Shown here piece after piece: positions 50,401 to 60,229 of a stretch of DNA of 64,000 nt. Numbering within the stretch: position 1 is the first letter of the stretch; each line of letters starts with the position of its first letter. The stretch is from Nilaparvata lugens. Its lineage: Eukaryota > Arthropoda > Insecta > Hemiptera > Delphacidae. A program made the position numbers and the translations under genes. The notes under the pieces are model-generated. The model searched no databases, had not been told where the DNA came from, and saw only the letters and a program-made list of their open reading frames with translations. The stretch lies in assembly GCF_014356525.2 (NCBI RefSeq), contig NC_052506.1, positions 30,262,192-30,326,191 of the forward strand, read 5' to 3'.

Positions 50401-52666
50401 TGCCAAAGGGTGTAAGAGATTGCTTTTAAGGATTGGGTATTTTGGTATGGGGCCGTGGGGTTAAGGGGTATGAGGAAAGGTAAATTTTTAGAAAGAGTGG
50501 TGGGTTTAGGGAACAGACGTATGCTCACTCCAAAGTACTCTCAAGTCCCGAAACTTAGCACATCACAGTAACCGTGGGGGCTATGACCACCCTTCGTGCA
50601 CTAGGGTCGAGAAGGGGTTCTCGACCGTCTGCTGTACCGCCACGTGCGCCACGAGGGTCGCGAACACTATCGTCTCGGAAGTCCGAAAGCTGTCCTTTTC
50701 GTTGGCAAGGATCAGCTCTAACTATAGTGTGGTCCACGCTATAATGACAGTATTTGATCAACTTTGTTTTTGCTATCCTTGTCTATCATTCGACAAAGCC
50801 GGTGGTACTATCCTTTTCTAGGTCCACAACGATGCCAATTATGTTTTTGACAGTGTAGAAATATAATTAATTAATGCAGAGAATCGGCATCGCTATTCTC
50901 CTATCTTTATCTACTGCCATTATAACGTGGACCTCACTATAGCAAAACCACGAGGAATCAAACCGACTGATCTCCAGGATTGGATATCAACCACCAGCCC
51001 AATCACGAGCTTAAAACAGAATTACAACAGAGTCTCCTACCACGAAAGGAGCTCAAATTTAACCAACCTTCAACAATTCCTAAGCTGCTCCTCTTTAGCT
51101 GTTGTCTCAAAACAGGAGAAAGAGTAGGGATGCGTTTAAAAAAACACTCCTTCGTTTTATATCAAACTCCGAGATTGCCATGCGTTTTGACTCTCTCTCC
51201 TTCGTCACAAAACACTTCGTGACAATTCTTAAATATTTTTTTCAAGAGATAGTCTACAAGTAGACTAATCACGGCTTTGGATAACAATTTGTAAACCTGT
51301 ACTTCTAGATTCATCACTAAATTACTTACGGTGGACTAACTGACTTGTGACAGTCTTGATCCGTTTCATAACGATATCTGATGCCTAGGCTACACTCTCG
51401 CCGCTCGCCGAGAGTTTTACCGAGACGCTCGCCGTATGTCCAACGTCTCCGATCGACACAAATCAAAGCGAAGGCAAGCTGAGCGCAGTGGCATAGCAGC
51501 TACTAGCCATCGGCACTTTCATGTTCGTCGTCATTTGTACGAACTCGGTGAGAGTGAAGCAACTGAAATTAATTCATTGTAGAAAACGTTATCTAATGGT
51601 GAACACTTGAATTTGCACTGTGTTGTTAATATCAGTAACTCAAAAAGAGCAGATTTTTTATATAATCCGAAAAATCGGTAAAACAATGGCGAAACTATCT
51701 TGAGAGCAGTCACTTTTTGTGGCAACATTTTTGTATTGACGATTGGAAATTTCTGATGTGTCATTTCATTGAGAAACAATTATCCTTCCTCCTAATCCAG
51801 CACTGCAATTTCAATTCAGTATTTTATAAAATGTATTTTTCTATCATCGAATCAGATCCATAAAATAAAATTGTTTCTGTAGGTCATTTTTAAATGTGTT
51901 AATATTAACCTTCCGGCATTCGCGCCGTTGTAAAAAGTACAACAGTGTCAGTTTTTTTGCTGCACAAAACTATTGAATGGGGTGGTGTCAGTGAATGAGT
52001 CGCCTACGCATTCCAAAACTTTCTCCCCATCACTCCACTGAGTTACAGTATCAACCGAGCAATGGTTCAGTCTTTAGGTGCTATTTAGTCGCGACAGTGC
52101 ATAAGCCGCACTTTGCATAAGATAGGGAAAGACTGTATACGGGACTGTGAACGAACCAATAACACAGAATTGATGGCTTTGTTTGGTGTACCTTATTGGG
52201 CTATGAAATTGTAATCAAGCAAATGTTCATAGGTGTAAAATAATCCAAGAAGATGGAAAATTAATTATACAATATTAATTAATATGTTTAGACAGTAAAT
52301 AGAGTACATAACACTTGGAGAATTGGATGTTGTATAAAATACAACACGCGACTGCTCGTGTGATTGAGTAGGGCGCGACTACCGGAAGGTTAAAGATGTA
52401 AAAACAACTAATTATCTTCCAGTTTTCTGATCTGGTATTTTTGGAACATGCTATTCTAACTGAAAATCCAGCAACTCTTACAATTCCTTTTCCTCAATTA
52501 TTTAACTCTAATAAAAGTGTAATGTTGCAGTCGTCCTTCGCTGGCTACATTCCACGATGCCAAACATTGTATTGTGTACATGGATTTGGATGAACAACGG
52601 AAACGACTGCTTACTGTTGGTCAAGATCGGCTCATCAAAGTCTGGGATATCTCCGCCTTATTGTAG
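32318..52666 (+). CDS. Wdfy2: WD repeat and FYVE domain protein (WDFY1/2-like), full spliced gene span
   Basis: Predicted endosomal scaffold: FYVE fingers bind phosphatidylinositol 3-phosphate on early endosomes, and WD40 blades form a protein-binding propeller. Seven exons join in frame: 32318-32478, 40488-40629, 43490-43698, 46401-46640, 47602-47707, 48755-48987 and 52531-52666. All introns have GT-AG borders. The product is 408 aa; vertebrate WDFY2 is about 400 aa. It starts MAAEIKP, matching the conserved family N terminus, so ATG 32318 was chosen. WD40 blades lie before and after the FYVE finger (about residues 290-357), the last blade being C-terminal to it as in the family. The eight FYVE cysteines are 296, 299, 323, 326, 331, 334, 353 and 356, with basic core RQHHCR at 319-324. 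Exons 4 and 6 are much richer in G/C-ending codons than the others. WDFY1 versus WDFY2 orthology cannot be settled by eye. Confidence 0.93.
34660..35485 (-). pseudogene. LINE reverse transcriptase fragment (- strand, intron 1)
   Basis: It reads from [16 protein letters not shown] (RT motif C) through [25 protein letters not shown] and VQKKATRIL to a C terminus with [16 protein letters not shown] near 34800. At least two frame breaks separate the parts. It is 5'-truncated just upstream of the YADD box. Confidence 0.75.
35517..36080 (+). pseudogene. LINE reverse transcriptase fragment (+ strand, intron 1)
   Basis: It encodes [35 protein letters not shown] and ILLLQK, then an in-frame stop. It continues in pieces to [17 protein letters not shown] and a stop near 36078. 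It is related to the opposite-strand fragment next to it but not a copy of it. Confidence 0.7.
37030..37400. other. GC-rich island in intron 1, origin unknown
   Basis: It is sharply higher in GC than surrounding DNA and starts with a run of G (37022-37031). Open frames on the - strand have no known motif. It may be the untranslated or 5' part of a retroelement. No CpG-island gene start is supported. Confidence 0.35.
39548..39630. repeat. Second copy of the 21355-21483 repeat family (intron 1)
   Basis: It shares ATAAAAATC, GTACCCTT, CACAACGTGTT and ATGCCATT in the same order as 21372-21440, with moderate divergence. Confidence 0.45.
40105..40172 (-). mobile_element. tRNA-derived SINE head in Wdfy2-like intron 1
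   Basis: On the - strand, GTGTAATTGATTAAAGCG (A-box region) and GGTTCGATTCC (B box) are spaced as in a tRNA, followed by CTCGTCTGTC. The acceptor stem is not intact, so this is a SINE relic rather than a tRNA gene. Confidence 0.5.
40488..40629 (+). CDS. Wdfy2: Wdfy2-like exon 2 (residues 54-101)
   Basis: Acceptor gttgcag| and donor TCG|GTAATA. It encodes [17 protein letters not shown], nearly identical to the vertebrate protein, then the second-blade strand [13 protein letters not shown]. It ends in phase 0. The preceding intron is about 8 kb and full of retroelement fragments. Confidence 0.92.
41571..42124 (-). pseudogene. Probable retroelement ORF1 fragment (two frames)
   Basis: Two overlapping frames join with one frameshift near 41850. 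The first has [19 protein letters not shown] and [12 protein letters not shown]; the second has [20 protein letters not shown] and [14 protein letters not shown]. The basic, low-complexity composition and its place next to a LINE suggest ORF1 of a retroelement. The family was not recognised. Confidence 0.4.
42178..42960 (-). pseudogene. LINE ORF2 C-terminal fragment (- strand, intron 2)
   Basis: About 250 codons are open from [19 protein letters not shown] at about 42960 to the stop at 42197. Typical thumb and C-terminal motifs are present ([41 protein letters not shown]). The 3' end shows a (TAAC)n-like tail near 42180. It is 5'-truncated after the polymerase core, so it is inactive. Confidence 0.8.
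43140..43290. repeat. Probable dispersed repeat upstream of exon 3
   Basis: The stretch TTAGTTGCCTCTTACGACAA to GAGGGTGTATTCT resembles a motif seen in many arthropod repeats (from memory). Its family is not assigned. Confidence 0.25.
43490..43698 (+). CDS. Wdfy2: Wdfy2-like exon 3 (residues 102-171)
   Basis: Acceptor cgttacag|GAGTTC and donor CTTGT|GTATCC. It encodes [12 protein letters not shown], then [10 protein letters not shown] and [10 protein letters not shown], the third blade. Two donors overlap here. Only the second (after 43698) keeps frame with exon 4 and gives [12 protein letters not shown], which aligns with the family. Confidence 0.9.
43914..44488. mobile_element. Diverged inverted-repeat element (MITE-like), intron 3
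   Basis: The left part (ACGTTCTGTGTATAG, then AAATTGTTCC) recurs inverted at the right (GTATACAGAACGGG, GGACAATTTACC). Inner matches around CCCATGGAACGC occur at 43989 and 44405. The arms are too diverged to fix the ends or a target duplication. Confidence 0.45.
45385..45930 (-). pseudogene. LINE reverse transcriptase C-terminal fragment (- strand, intron 3)
   Basis: It encodes [20 protein letters not shown], then [17 protein letters not shown] and [11 protein letters not shown], the well-known LINE C-terminal region. The 3' UTR runs to AATAAA near 45400. Everything upstream of the thumb is missing. Confidence 0.75.
46401..46640 (+). CDS. Wdfy2: Wdfy2-like exon 4 (residues 171-251)
   Basis: Acceptor gtactcag| and donor CATCA|GTTAGT. 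It encodes two WD40 blades, including [28 protein letters not shown] and the WD core SVIVWDIGG, then ELQGH. Codon third positions are almost all G or C, in sharp contrast to flanking introns and to exons 1 and 5. An antisense open frame over this exon is a by-product of that composition. Confidence 0.92.
47602..47707 (+). CDS. Wdfy2: Wdfy2-like exon 5 (residues 251-286)
   Basis: Acceptor atttttcag| and donor AAAGAG|GTGAGC. It encodes [15 protein letters not shown], then [21 protein letters not shown], the blade preceding the FYVE insert. It ends in phase 0. A short 28-bp tandem repeat begins a few bases after the donor. Confidence 0.9.
47714..47796. repeat. 28-bp tandem repeat, three units, just after the exon 5 donor
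   Basis: The units start at 47714, 47741 and 47769, with core TTATTCATGTTATGTATCAT. The third unit has several changes. The repeat starts 6 bp past the donor site. Confidence 0.7.
48755..48987 (+). CDS. Wdfy2: Wdfy2-like exon 6: FYVE zinc finger (residues 287-364)
   Basis: Acceptor gttgagcag| and donor GTCGA|GTCAGT. It carries the whole FYVE finger: CQLC, then [18 protein letters not shown], then RVCDPCH, giving all eight zinc ligands in four pairs. The basic patch is RQHHCR, as in WDFY2, rather than the classic R(R/K)HHCR. The codons are strongly G/C-ending, like exon 4. Confidence 0.95.
49300..50060 (-). pseudogene. LTR-retrotransposon gag remnant (last Wdfy2-like intron)
   Basis: On the - strand, pieces in several frames read [40 protein letters not shown], then [14 protein letters not shown], with a degraded zinc knuckle (CCQC-x4-H-x6-C) near 49410. 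The order fits a gag capsid plus nucleocapsid. There are stops and at least two frameshifts. No protease, polymerase or second LTR was found. Confidence 0.65.
50061..51223 (-). mobile_element. Probable 5' leader and LTR of the gag remnant
   Basis: On the - strand this is upstream of gag. It would start with TGTCACGAAGTG at 51223, an LTR-like TGT start. It is GC-richer than the intron around it. With no second LTR to compare, the LTR limits cannot be set. Confidence 0.3.
51909..52389. mobile_element. piggyBac-like MITE, 481 bp, TTAA-flanked
   Basis: It is flanked by TTAA on both sides (51905-51908 and 52390-52393). The termini CCTTCCGGCATTCGCGCC and CCTTCCGGTAGTCGCGCC (reverse complement of the right end) match at 15 of 18 positions. 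Two subterminal palindromes of GTTGTA-spacer-TACAAC type sit at 51926 and 52331. It lies in the last Wdfy2-like intron. There is no transposase. TTAA duplication with exact ends is the piggyBac signature. Confidence 0.75.
52531..52666 (+). CDS. Wdfy2: Wdfy2-like exon 7: final WD40 blade (residues 364-408)
   Basis: Acceptor atgttgcag| and stop TAG at 52664-52666. It encodes [16 protein letters not shown], then [18 protein letters not shown], the blade that closes the propeller after the FYVE insert. This order is the family hallmark. A decayed copy of part of this exon lies about 180 bp downstream (52849-52902). A possible AATAAA is at 53088. Confidence 0.92.
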
Positions 52667-55600
52667 TAGTAGTAAGTAATCTTACACTATATTTTCAACC
52701 TTCTTCGTGACTAATTCTAATTTCTTTATGCATTAAAATCCAATGTATTCGTAGATTCTCAACTCGTTGATACATTCGTATATACCTTATGTTGTATTCC
52801 TATTTACCTTATATACTATGTAAAGATCAAAATCAAAATCACCCAATCGGATAAACAAAGAAAACGATACCTTACTTTTGGTCGAAATCGGCTCATCAAA
52901 AGTTCCTCCAATAGAACAGCAAGGTATCTCATTTTTTTATATTAGCGTATCGAGTTCTGAGTTGAAACTGGAGGGTTTTAGCGTCTTTATGTTTGAGAAT
53001 AACTGTTGAAAGCTTTGGCCAATCAACTTCAAATTTTTAGTATTTATTCTTGGAACTATTAATGTATATAGATCTAGATCGTTGGCTAATAAATTGATTC
53101 ACTTGTTCGTCCCTTTGAAAGCAAATCTGTATACTATCTCACATAAAAATAATTATTATTAAAAACTTATCACATAAAGATGTAGTAGGCTCAATTCTAA
53201 TTAGTATTTTATATTGATATCGCTGCAGAATTCTGCGCTTTATAATATTGCATAAGAGAAAATTGTTTCAAATGGTTGATATTGGTTTTTGAGTTGAATA
53301 TAAATACAAGAAGGAAGATCAAAAACTGAAAAGAACCGTAATTTTGGGGGTTTGAATATTTTTTAGTTCAGTCTCAACAATAACCTGAATCTAGCCAATT
53401 TTTCATTTCTATTTTTTGAAGCATATATCAAGTAAAATATTTCATGAAATTAGTCTTAACAATAACCCAAGCTTTTGCACAATCTTTTATGTTTCCTTCC
53501 AGAGGAACTTTGTCAATATATTGAATGACCAGGTCTAGTGTAAGAGCTCATCAAGTCATACATTATTTTTTCCAGGGTCTCTCCCGTGGCAACTACTTGT
53601 AAGGTTGTGCACCTCAATTTTGGAAACTTTTCATTTGCGATGTATTTTGAAGTATTCCAATTTGGATACTATCAAGTTCCAAAAATGGAACTCATATTTC
53701 TCAGGGGAAAAGTTTTGTATCATTTTTAATTTTATAGATATGGGGGTGAAATCTTGGGGAGATCCATTTCCGAATTGGTAGCTGATCAGTTCTCGAAATT
53801 TTGATGATACATTCTCCAGGATATTGCTTATCTTATGACTTATATGATTTATTAGAATAGCAATTCTAGGAAAATTTATTTCTTTTAAAAAATAACCCAA
53901 TTCGAGTTATCCATCAAAACTGGAATAAATTCTCTTATAATTGATATTCTAAGATCTAAAGCATTAAATATGCCATGAGTAGAACAATATCTTGCTGAAT
54001 GTATCCTCAAATTTGCATGAATCTATTTGCTACCAATTCGGAAATTGATCGCTTGCAAGATTTCAACTTTAGGCTCTGTATCCTCTATCTCAAAAACAAT
54101 TAGGCTACAAAGTTTTTCTTCAGAAATTTATCTTATTTTGGCAATTTAATAGTATCGAAATCGATATACTTGGAAAAATGTCATCTATAAAAGTTTCCAA
54201 AAGCGTGGGGCATCCACAATGTTTTGCATCCGAAACACGGTAATGGCCTGAGAAAAATATCTTGGTCAAAGCCCAGGCCAATTTCGTATTTGTTAATATA
54301 TTTCAAGTTTTATTTTTCTTGATGAATTCGCAATTATTTTTATAAGAGAAAAAGGAAAACTTGAAAATAAAATGCTATATTTGAACTTGCAGGTGATTGA
54401 TCCCGACTGCAGATTTGGCTGTGCATCTCCAATTCCGACTGTCACTGTCTGAATTCACTCGCTCTTCCAAGTATGTCCGATTCAGATAAGTTGAAAGGAT
54501 ACTTAACATTTACTGGTGGCTTATCCATTTTAACATTGTGCAATCATTGTAAATTTAACTTGAATGTAGCACGTGAGAAATATTGTTTATATATTTCTAC
54601 CATTGAGAAATATCTGCATATGAATACACATCCCCTAGAAATATTATAAGAATCATATATATATTATGTATTAATCATTGAATCTGATTGAAATATTGTG
54701 TATCTATCTTATGGTAAATTAGAGACTGTGCCATCGTGAGCATGAACTGTTCATGCAAATTTCAATTTAAAAGCGTAGTCTCATTAGCTGAACCAGCTTG
54801 TATCACCAATATTAGCAGTATCCAAATTAGGGTATTGCGTTAGCTTCATTTATATTGTTTGTGATATAATATAATCGTAGGTGTTTAATTGAATGTTTTT
54901 AGCTTCCTACACTGTATGTTCCCCGCAAACTCTGTAATCGAATGAGTTATTACGATCCTTGAGCCTGCAACCAACAACACCGATTTCCATGAAACCGAAT
55001 GCTCGCCATCTTGTGCTACTATTAGGGACCACTAAGCATTAATGAATATTATTATAATTACAATTTCAAACCTTTTAGTGGGTATGTCCAAACAGAAGTA
55101 GTTTTTCAAAGTACACCTTGACATCACAATTTAGCAACCATCACTGTTGAATTGATAAAATGTTTCTTGAAATTCATTGATTATTATAAATGGTTAGTGA
55201 TTTATACAAAGTGGCATTGATCATTTTGTATGTTTTGATGAATGAAATCGGTTAGTGGATTGTAATTATATTCGGGATCATGTCTTTGATTCACTGAATG
55301 TGATTGAATAATGAATGTTCTCATTCATATTGATTACCTACTTGCATCGAACTCGGCAACAAATTGCAACTACCAGACTACATTATACAACTTCCTACTG
55401 CCTAAACTCGATAAATCAATGCGTTTGACGTAAGAAACTACCCAACCTGTATCCACTGCAGGAAAAATTGTTCAATGTTTAGAATTGGTTTGAATTATAT
55501 TTTCGAAATTATTACTATCTGCCACTAAATAAAATGATCTCATCAATTGTGCATCCTTGAAATCTTTCAGGATTACTATTAATCAAATTGAGCTTGTTCA

Positions 55601-56629
55601 AATCCATCTAAACACTAATAGTTTTGTTATATTTTTATAATTTCTGCCATTTTTAAGAAAAATGTGCAGATGTTGTCTAGGCAAGTTCTATGATCCTTCT
55701 AAGCGATCAATATCCAATATGAGATGATGATTTGAGTAAATTATTAAGAAAGTAATTTTCTCACATTACTGTCCTAGGCTGTATTGGAGTTGATGGTGAT
55801 TATGATGATATTGTAAATGTTAAGCTACATATTATAGACTTTTTAAACTTCTAGATATTGTATCGCATTGTATATTATGTGCATAATGTAATTATTTGGA
55901 AGAATTTAAATAGTCAAAAATAGATTAATCGTGGGTAACCGCTCGCTTCAACTTATTGTACAGAACATTATTTCACGTTTCAACTTCCGTTATTGCCTCT
56001 CTTGTTAGTTATTGTAATAATAGGTACTACTGTTTTCTTGTTAGTAGTTGAATTTTTCATTCAAATTCTATAATTTGTTCACCAACTAAATCCTTTATTC
56101 AATAATATGTTGCAATTTCATTCACCATTAGATTTTTGATTAATTAATAATATATTAATATATACATCGTTTGACTGATACATCAGAAAAATATATTAAA
56201 CTTATGTTAAGCTATTTTTAAATCATAAATTATATAATTGCTATTTTTACTATTGTCTTATGTTGATGTTAGATAGAGAATATATTTGGATTACATTAGA
56301 AAAAGTGACTAATAATTATTTAAAACCTCAATTATTCAATTACATGCGTATTTCAAGAATTATTCACAAATCAACATCATGTTTTTGAAACACTATTTCG
56401 GATTCAATCTATAATTTGAAAGTTGACCATTTTGCTCTTTGTCTCACCGATATGCTTTTCTGAAATCTTTTTGCTGAAAGCAACATAAAAAAATGTGAAA
56501 TTATGAATCTGCGTACATACTATTTTATGGTATGAAAATAAACTTAAATCATAGGAAATGTTTATCTCAACATTAAATTCGCATACAGGTACAGGAAAAG
56601 TAAAAATATATATGATTCCTCTGACACTC
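52667..56629. other. Intergenic DNA between the convergent genes
   Basis: Holds the 3' ends of both genes and the exon 7 relic. AT-rich, no further gene or repeat recognised. Confidence 0.5.
52849..52902 (+). pseudogene. Decayed duplicate of part of Wdfy2-like exon 7
   Basis: This 54-bp stretch aligns with 52588-52640 of exon 7 at most positions, including a shared run ATCGGCTCATCAAA. It still reads in frame as DKQRKRYLTFGRNRLIKS against [18 protein letters not shown]. Homology ends on both sides, with no splice acceptor or stop context, so it is a relic of a local duplication in the 3' UTR or flank rather than a working exon. Confidence 0.7.
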
Positions 56630-56635
56630 TTTATT
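56630..56635 (-). terminator. Candidate polyadenylation signal of the peritrophin-like gene
   Basis: AATAAA on the - strand about 165 bp past the stop codon, followed by AT-rich sequence. The position is normal for an insect 3' UTR. Other AATAAA-like hexamers exist nearby. Confidence 0.4.
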
Positions 56636-56798
56636 CATCAATAGTCATAATATTCCAGTGTGTATAGTTTCTAGAACGAACTTACTCTTATTATACATAG
56701 TATATTATAAATTAGAACACAATATCCTATTAATAACAAAAATAAATACTTTATAATAATATTATCACTACTGCTCATTATCAGCTCATTAATTGGTT

Positions 56799-58511
56799 TT
56801 ATTGAGTTTGTAAATCATCTATTGTTTGTTCCGCTACGGTATATCTAGGACAGAGGAAGGTCTTTTCATCTACACAAACCTCTCCATTGAATAGTTTATT
56901 GTTAGGACATTTTAATGCACTTTTTTCTCCATTAATGCAGTAGAAATAATTTTGGCAGCCTGACTGCAGGTCGGGAAAAAATCCATCATTGTGCTTTTTG
57001 CACGTATTGAGATTCTCATTTTGCTGTAGCATTGTCTTATGACAGGAAATGAGTGGAATGGGAACACATGCGTCTCCGTTGAAAGAATAGCCGTCAAGGC
57101 ATGTGTGGATTTCAACCATCTTTCGGTTCGAGCATCGGAAGTAGTTTTGGCATTCGCTGTCAGGCTGGATGTAGTAACCGTCTTTGAGAAAGCGACAAGG
57201 CAGTTGTAATGTTTTATGGCAAGCTGTTTGCTGCCATTTGGAACATTGGTAACCATCGAACCTCTCTCCTTCAGGGCAACTGAATGTCATTACTTTTCGA
57301 CCGTCCACACAGTAGAAGTACTTTTCGCAGTTATTACTCATGTCAGCAAAATATCCATTGACAGCTGCTTCACACACAGCTGCGTCACTGAAGTTGGAAG
57401 GACAACTGAATGCAGACGACTCAACACACTCCACACCATTGAACACTTGATTGTCAGGACACACGTACGATATTTTGTCCCCATTCAAACAATAATAATA
57501 CGCTCGACAACCTGAAGCTAGGTCCATATAATATCCTTCACCATCTCCTGAACACTCAGTCTCTTTTATCGGACACTTGTATAAGTCTTCAGATACACAA
57601 GCAATTCCATCAAAAACTTTACCATCTTCACACTTCATACGAATTTGTTTTCCTTTTGTACAGTAATAGTATTTCTTGCATCGAGAAGCTGGTGATTCAT
57701 CCGCATATAATCCATCTCCACGAGATGAACAAACAGGTGATTCTTCTGGAGGTGAACAAAAGAAATCCTGGGAAGGAACGCATTGATGTCCGTTCCACCT
57801 TCCATCCTTACATGTGTGATAGTGAAGTGTTATGCCATTGAAACATTCGAAATAATCTGTGCAACTAGTGAGGTAGTTGGTATGAAATCCATTATTGAGG
57901 GTCTCACATCGGTCGTAAGATTTCATGTTCTCATTGAAACTGGGACAAGTGTAAATGTCTTTTGGCACACACATTTCTCCATTGAATATCGTTCCTGGAC
58001 TACATGATTTTTCTTGGATCGTCTGCTCATTCATGCATCTCACAAACTCTCGACATTCTTTCTTCAAATTTGCATGGTAGCCGTCCTTTCTTCCTGTACA
58101 GTAAGAGTAACACGGAACAAGCTCAGCCGCCATACACTTTTGTCCATCAAACCGTTGTCCTTGTGGACATTCTAGCTGGACTAGAGTCTTCTCCGACTTG
58201 CACAGGAAGTACTGTTTGCAACTGATGTCAGCAGCTGAGTAGACGCCGTCATCGTAGCCGGTGCAGCGGTCCTCCAGTCTTGCCGAAAGGCCTACTGCCA
58301 TGTCTTTGGAGGAGCCACATCCAACTGCTGATGCATTGACGCAGTCCGCTCCATTGAATCGTTGGCCCTGGGCACAGTGGCCGATGGATGTCAGCTCTCC
58401 TCCCTCACACCTGAAATAGCGTTTGCAGTCGTGAGTGGTGTCTGTGTACTCTCCATTCACTCGTCCAGCGCACACCAGCTCGTAGCAAGTTTTCGCATTA
58501 CTTGAACAAGC
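56799..58511 (-). CDS. Peritrophin-like protein, last exon: nine full CBM14 chitin-binding domains
   Basis: Terminal exon of a secreted cysteine-rich protein. It begins right after acceptor CTGTTACAG| with residues ACSSNAKTC and ends at TAA 56799-56801, giving 570 residues. Nine complete CBM14/peritrophin-A units run head to tail. Each has six cysteines, a G-Y/F element after the first cysteine, an aromatic motif such as CxxYFxC, and a C-P-x-G-x-x-F-(D/N)-G core. Spacers are short and there is no membrane anchor or mucin linker. CBM14 domains bind chitin in peritrophic matrix or cuticle; the function here is inferred from family. A likely AATAAA lies at 56630-56635 on the - strand. There is no sign of decay. 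Confidence 0.9.
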   Translation of the reverse strand, partial: ACSSNAKTCYELVCAGRVNGEYTDTTHDCKRYFRCEGGELTSIGHCAQGQRFNGADCVNASAVGCGSSKDMAVGLSARLEDRCTGYDDGVYSAADISCKQYFLCKSEKTLVQLECPQGQRFDGQKCMAAELVPCYSYCTGRKDGYHANLKKECREFVRCMNEQTIQEKSCSPGTIFNGEMCVPKDIYTCPSFNENMKSYDRCETLNNGFHTNYLTSCTDYFECFNGITLHYHTCKDGRWNGHQCVPSQDFFCSPPEESPVCSSRGDGLYADESPASRCKKYYYCTKGKQIRMKCEDGKVFDGIACVSEDLYKCPIKETECSGDGEGYYMDLASGCRAYYYCLNGDKISYVCPDNQVFNGVECVESSAFSCPSNFSDAAVCEAAVNGYFADMSNNCEKYFYCVDGRKVMTFSCPEGERFDGYQCSKWQQTACHKTLQLPCRFLKDGYYIQPDSECQNYFRCSNRKMVEIHTCLDGYSFNGDACVPIPLISCHKTMLQQNENLNTCKKHNDGFFPDLQSGCQNYFYCINGEKSALKCPNNKLFNGEVCVDEKTFLCPRYTVAEQTIDDLQTQ

Positions 58512-60229
58512 CTGTAACAGAAAACAGTATACAGAGTTGTAAATTCTAAGCTCTGATCAACGTTATGTTATATCAATTAATTATTATCAATTCAATTCAA
58601 GGGAATTATTCCCTTCACTCTTTTATTGGCGTGGGATTAGTAGGGCTATCTCTAGATTTCAAGATAAATCTCAAGAATTCATAATGGATACAAGATTGAA
58701 TGATTTTCAAGTTCTCTCCAAGTTGGGTGGTTGGATCTAAAGCACAGTTTTATTAAAATTTTTACAGTTTTATTTCATAAAAACCTTTTTAATAGAGCTC
58801 ATAGAAGATTTCTTCTTAACTTACTATTATCCTGATACCGTTACAATCAAATTAATTTATTGTATATAAGTGATACATGATGCAGAGACGTGAGGAGGAT
58901 TATGTAGGACGGAGGGTGCAGGATTTGGATTTGGGTTGCACGAGAGGGTGAGGAAGGCCAAGGATGAGGTGGAGAGACAGAGTAGAGGCTGAACTACAGG
59001 AGAAGGGTTGGAGACAGGGGAGGAGATGAACAGGATTTTGTGGACGATACGACTGAAGGAGGAAAATGCCAACCCCATATGATTGGGATAAGGCCTAATC
59101 AAAGAAGAAGAATATTGATACATCATGTATCAAGTAATTTCATCAAATATAAAAAAATCATAGATTTAACGTGTTGTGAGATAAAACCATAGAGAAAAGA
59201 TACCATTAATTTATTATTACCATGTATAATACATCTCTGATAAAACGTAGTGAGTTCGATTAATAACAATGATTATATTTTTCTATGATGAATTGACTAT
59301 AACTAATATAAGCCTTCCATAGTATATAAAAATGCTTGACTTTTGACTTTAGGTATCTCAGAACGTTTAATAATTGCATAAATTGAATTCATTATTTAAA
59401 AGCATAATAAAAGTACCGGTATTAGAAAGTCTAGGAAGTCCGTTATGTTAGATATTTACAAAAGCAATCACCACTCACATGTAGAAGTTACTAAAATTAA
59501 TAGTAAGCAGGTTGAGTAGAGCGTATTTAAATTTGATTCTACATAGTGATTTTTTAGTCCTGTTGCTCATTTTTTAATGTAATTTATTAAAGGAAAGTTT
59601 AGTTGTAATAAAAATGCATATCTTGATTGTTATACACAAAATAATATAATATTTTTCCACTCACATTTCTAAGTTACTAAAGATTATTAAAGAATATGTT
59701 CAAAATGTCCAATCATTGAGGTTATACACACGTTGATTCTTTTTACCATTTTATTAGCAGAAACCTTTTTGAGAGTTGCTTTCGAAACATTTGTGATGAT
59801 GGGTGTTATATTAGCTTAACAGATAACAGGCTTATATCTTTTATATTGGTTTATCGTTCATCAATATTGCATTTGAAGACCTCGGACTTAATGTAGTCCC
59901 ACAAAAATGAATCAGAGGTTGCGTGAAGGTCTAGGTGCACCCACTTTCTTGCGGTTTGCGCTGAAATGGAAACAATAAGCGTTGTAAAAATCGCTCAACG
60001 TGATAGCACAGCTCGTCGTGTTATGATATTGTAAATTGCCAGAATGTTAAATAGGCATTAGGGCTACCAACTTTACGCGACAGAACATAATTCCCTTTTA
60101 TTGAAAATAAATTATTATCACTCTTACAACAGGTTAACAGGATTAAAAAATCACTCTTTAGAATAAGGGTACTACAAATAATCGAGGAAGACTCAGATTT
60201 GATTATAGTGAATTTGTAATTTTCTTTAC
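58511..60229 (-). other. Intron of the chitin-binding gene, with transposon debris
   Basis: On the - strand the donor CAG|GTAAAG (60229) and acceptor CTGTTACAG| (58512) bound an intron of about 1.7 kb. It splits one CBM14 domain after its fourth cysteine in phase 0. It contains a LINE fragment at about 58880-59117; the rest is AT-rich with nothing recognised. Confidence 0.75.
58880..59117 (+). pseudogene. LINE C-terminal fragment with AAGAAG tail (intron of chitin-binding gene)
   Basis: The + strand reads in pieces as GRPRMRWRDRVEAELQEKGW and ENANPI, a LINE C-terminal motif, with stops and frame breaks. It ends in AAAGAAGAAGAA at about 59101-59112, a short tandem tail. Confidence 0.65.

Noticed and set aside
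57216..58225. + strand open frames over the chitin-binding exon
   Set aside because: Complement shadows of the cysteine-rich - strand coding sequence.
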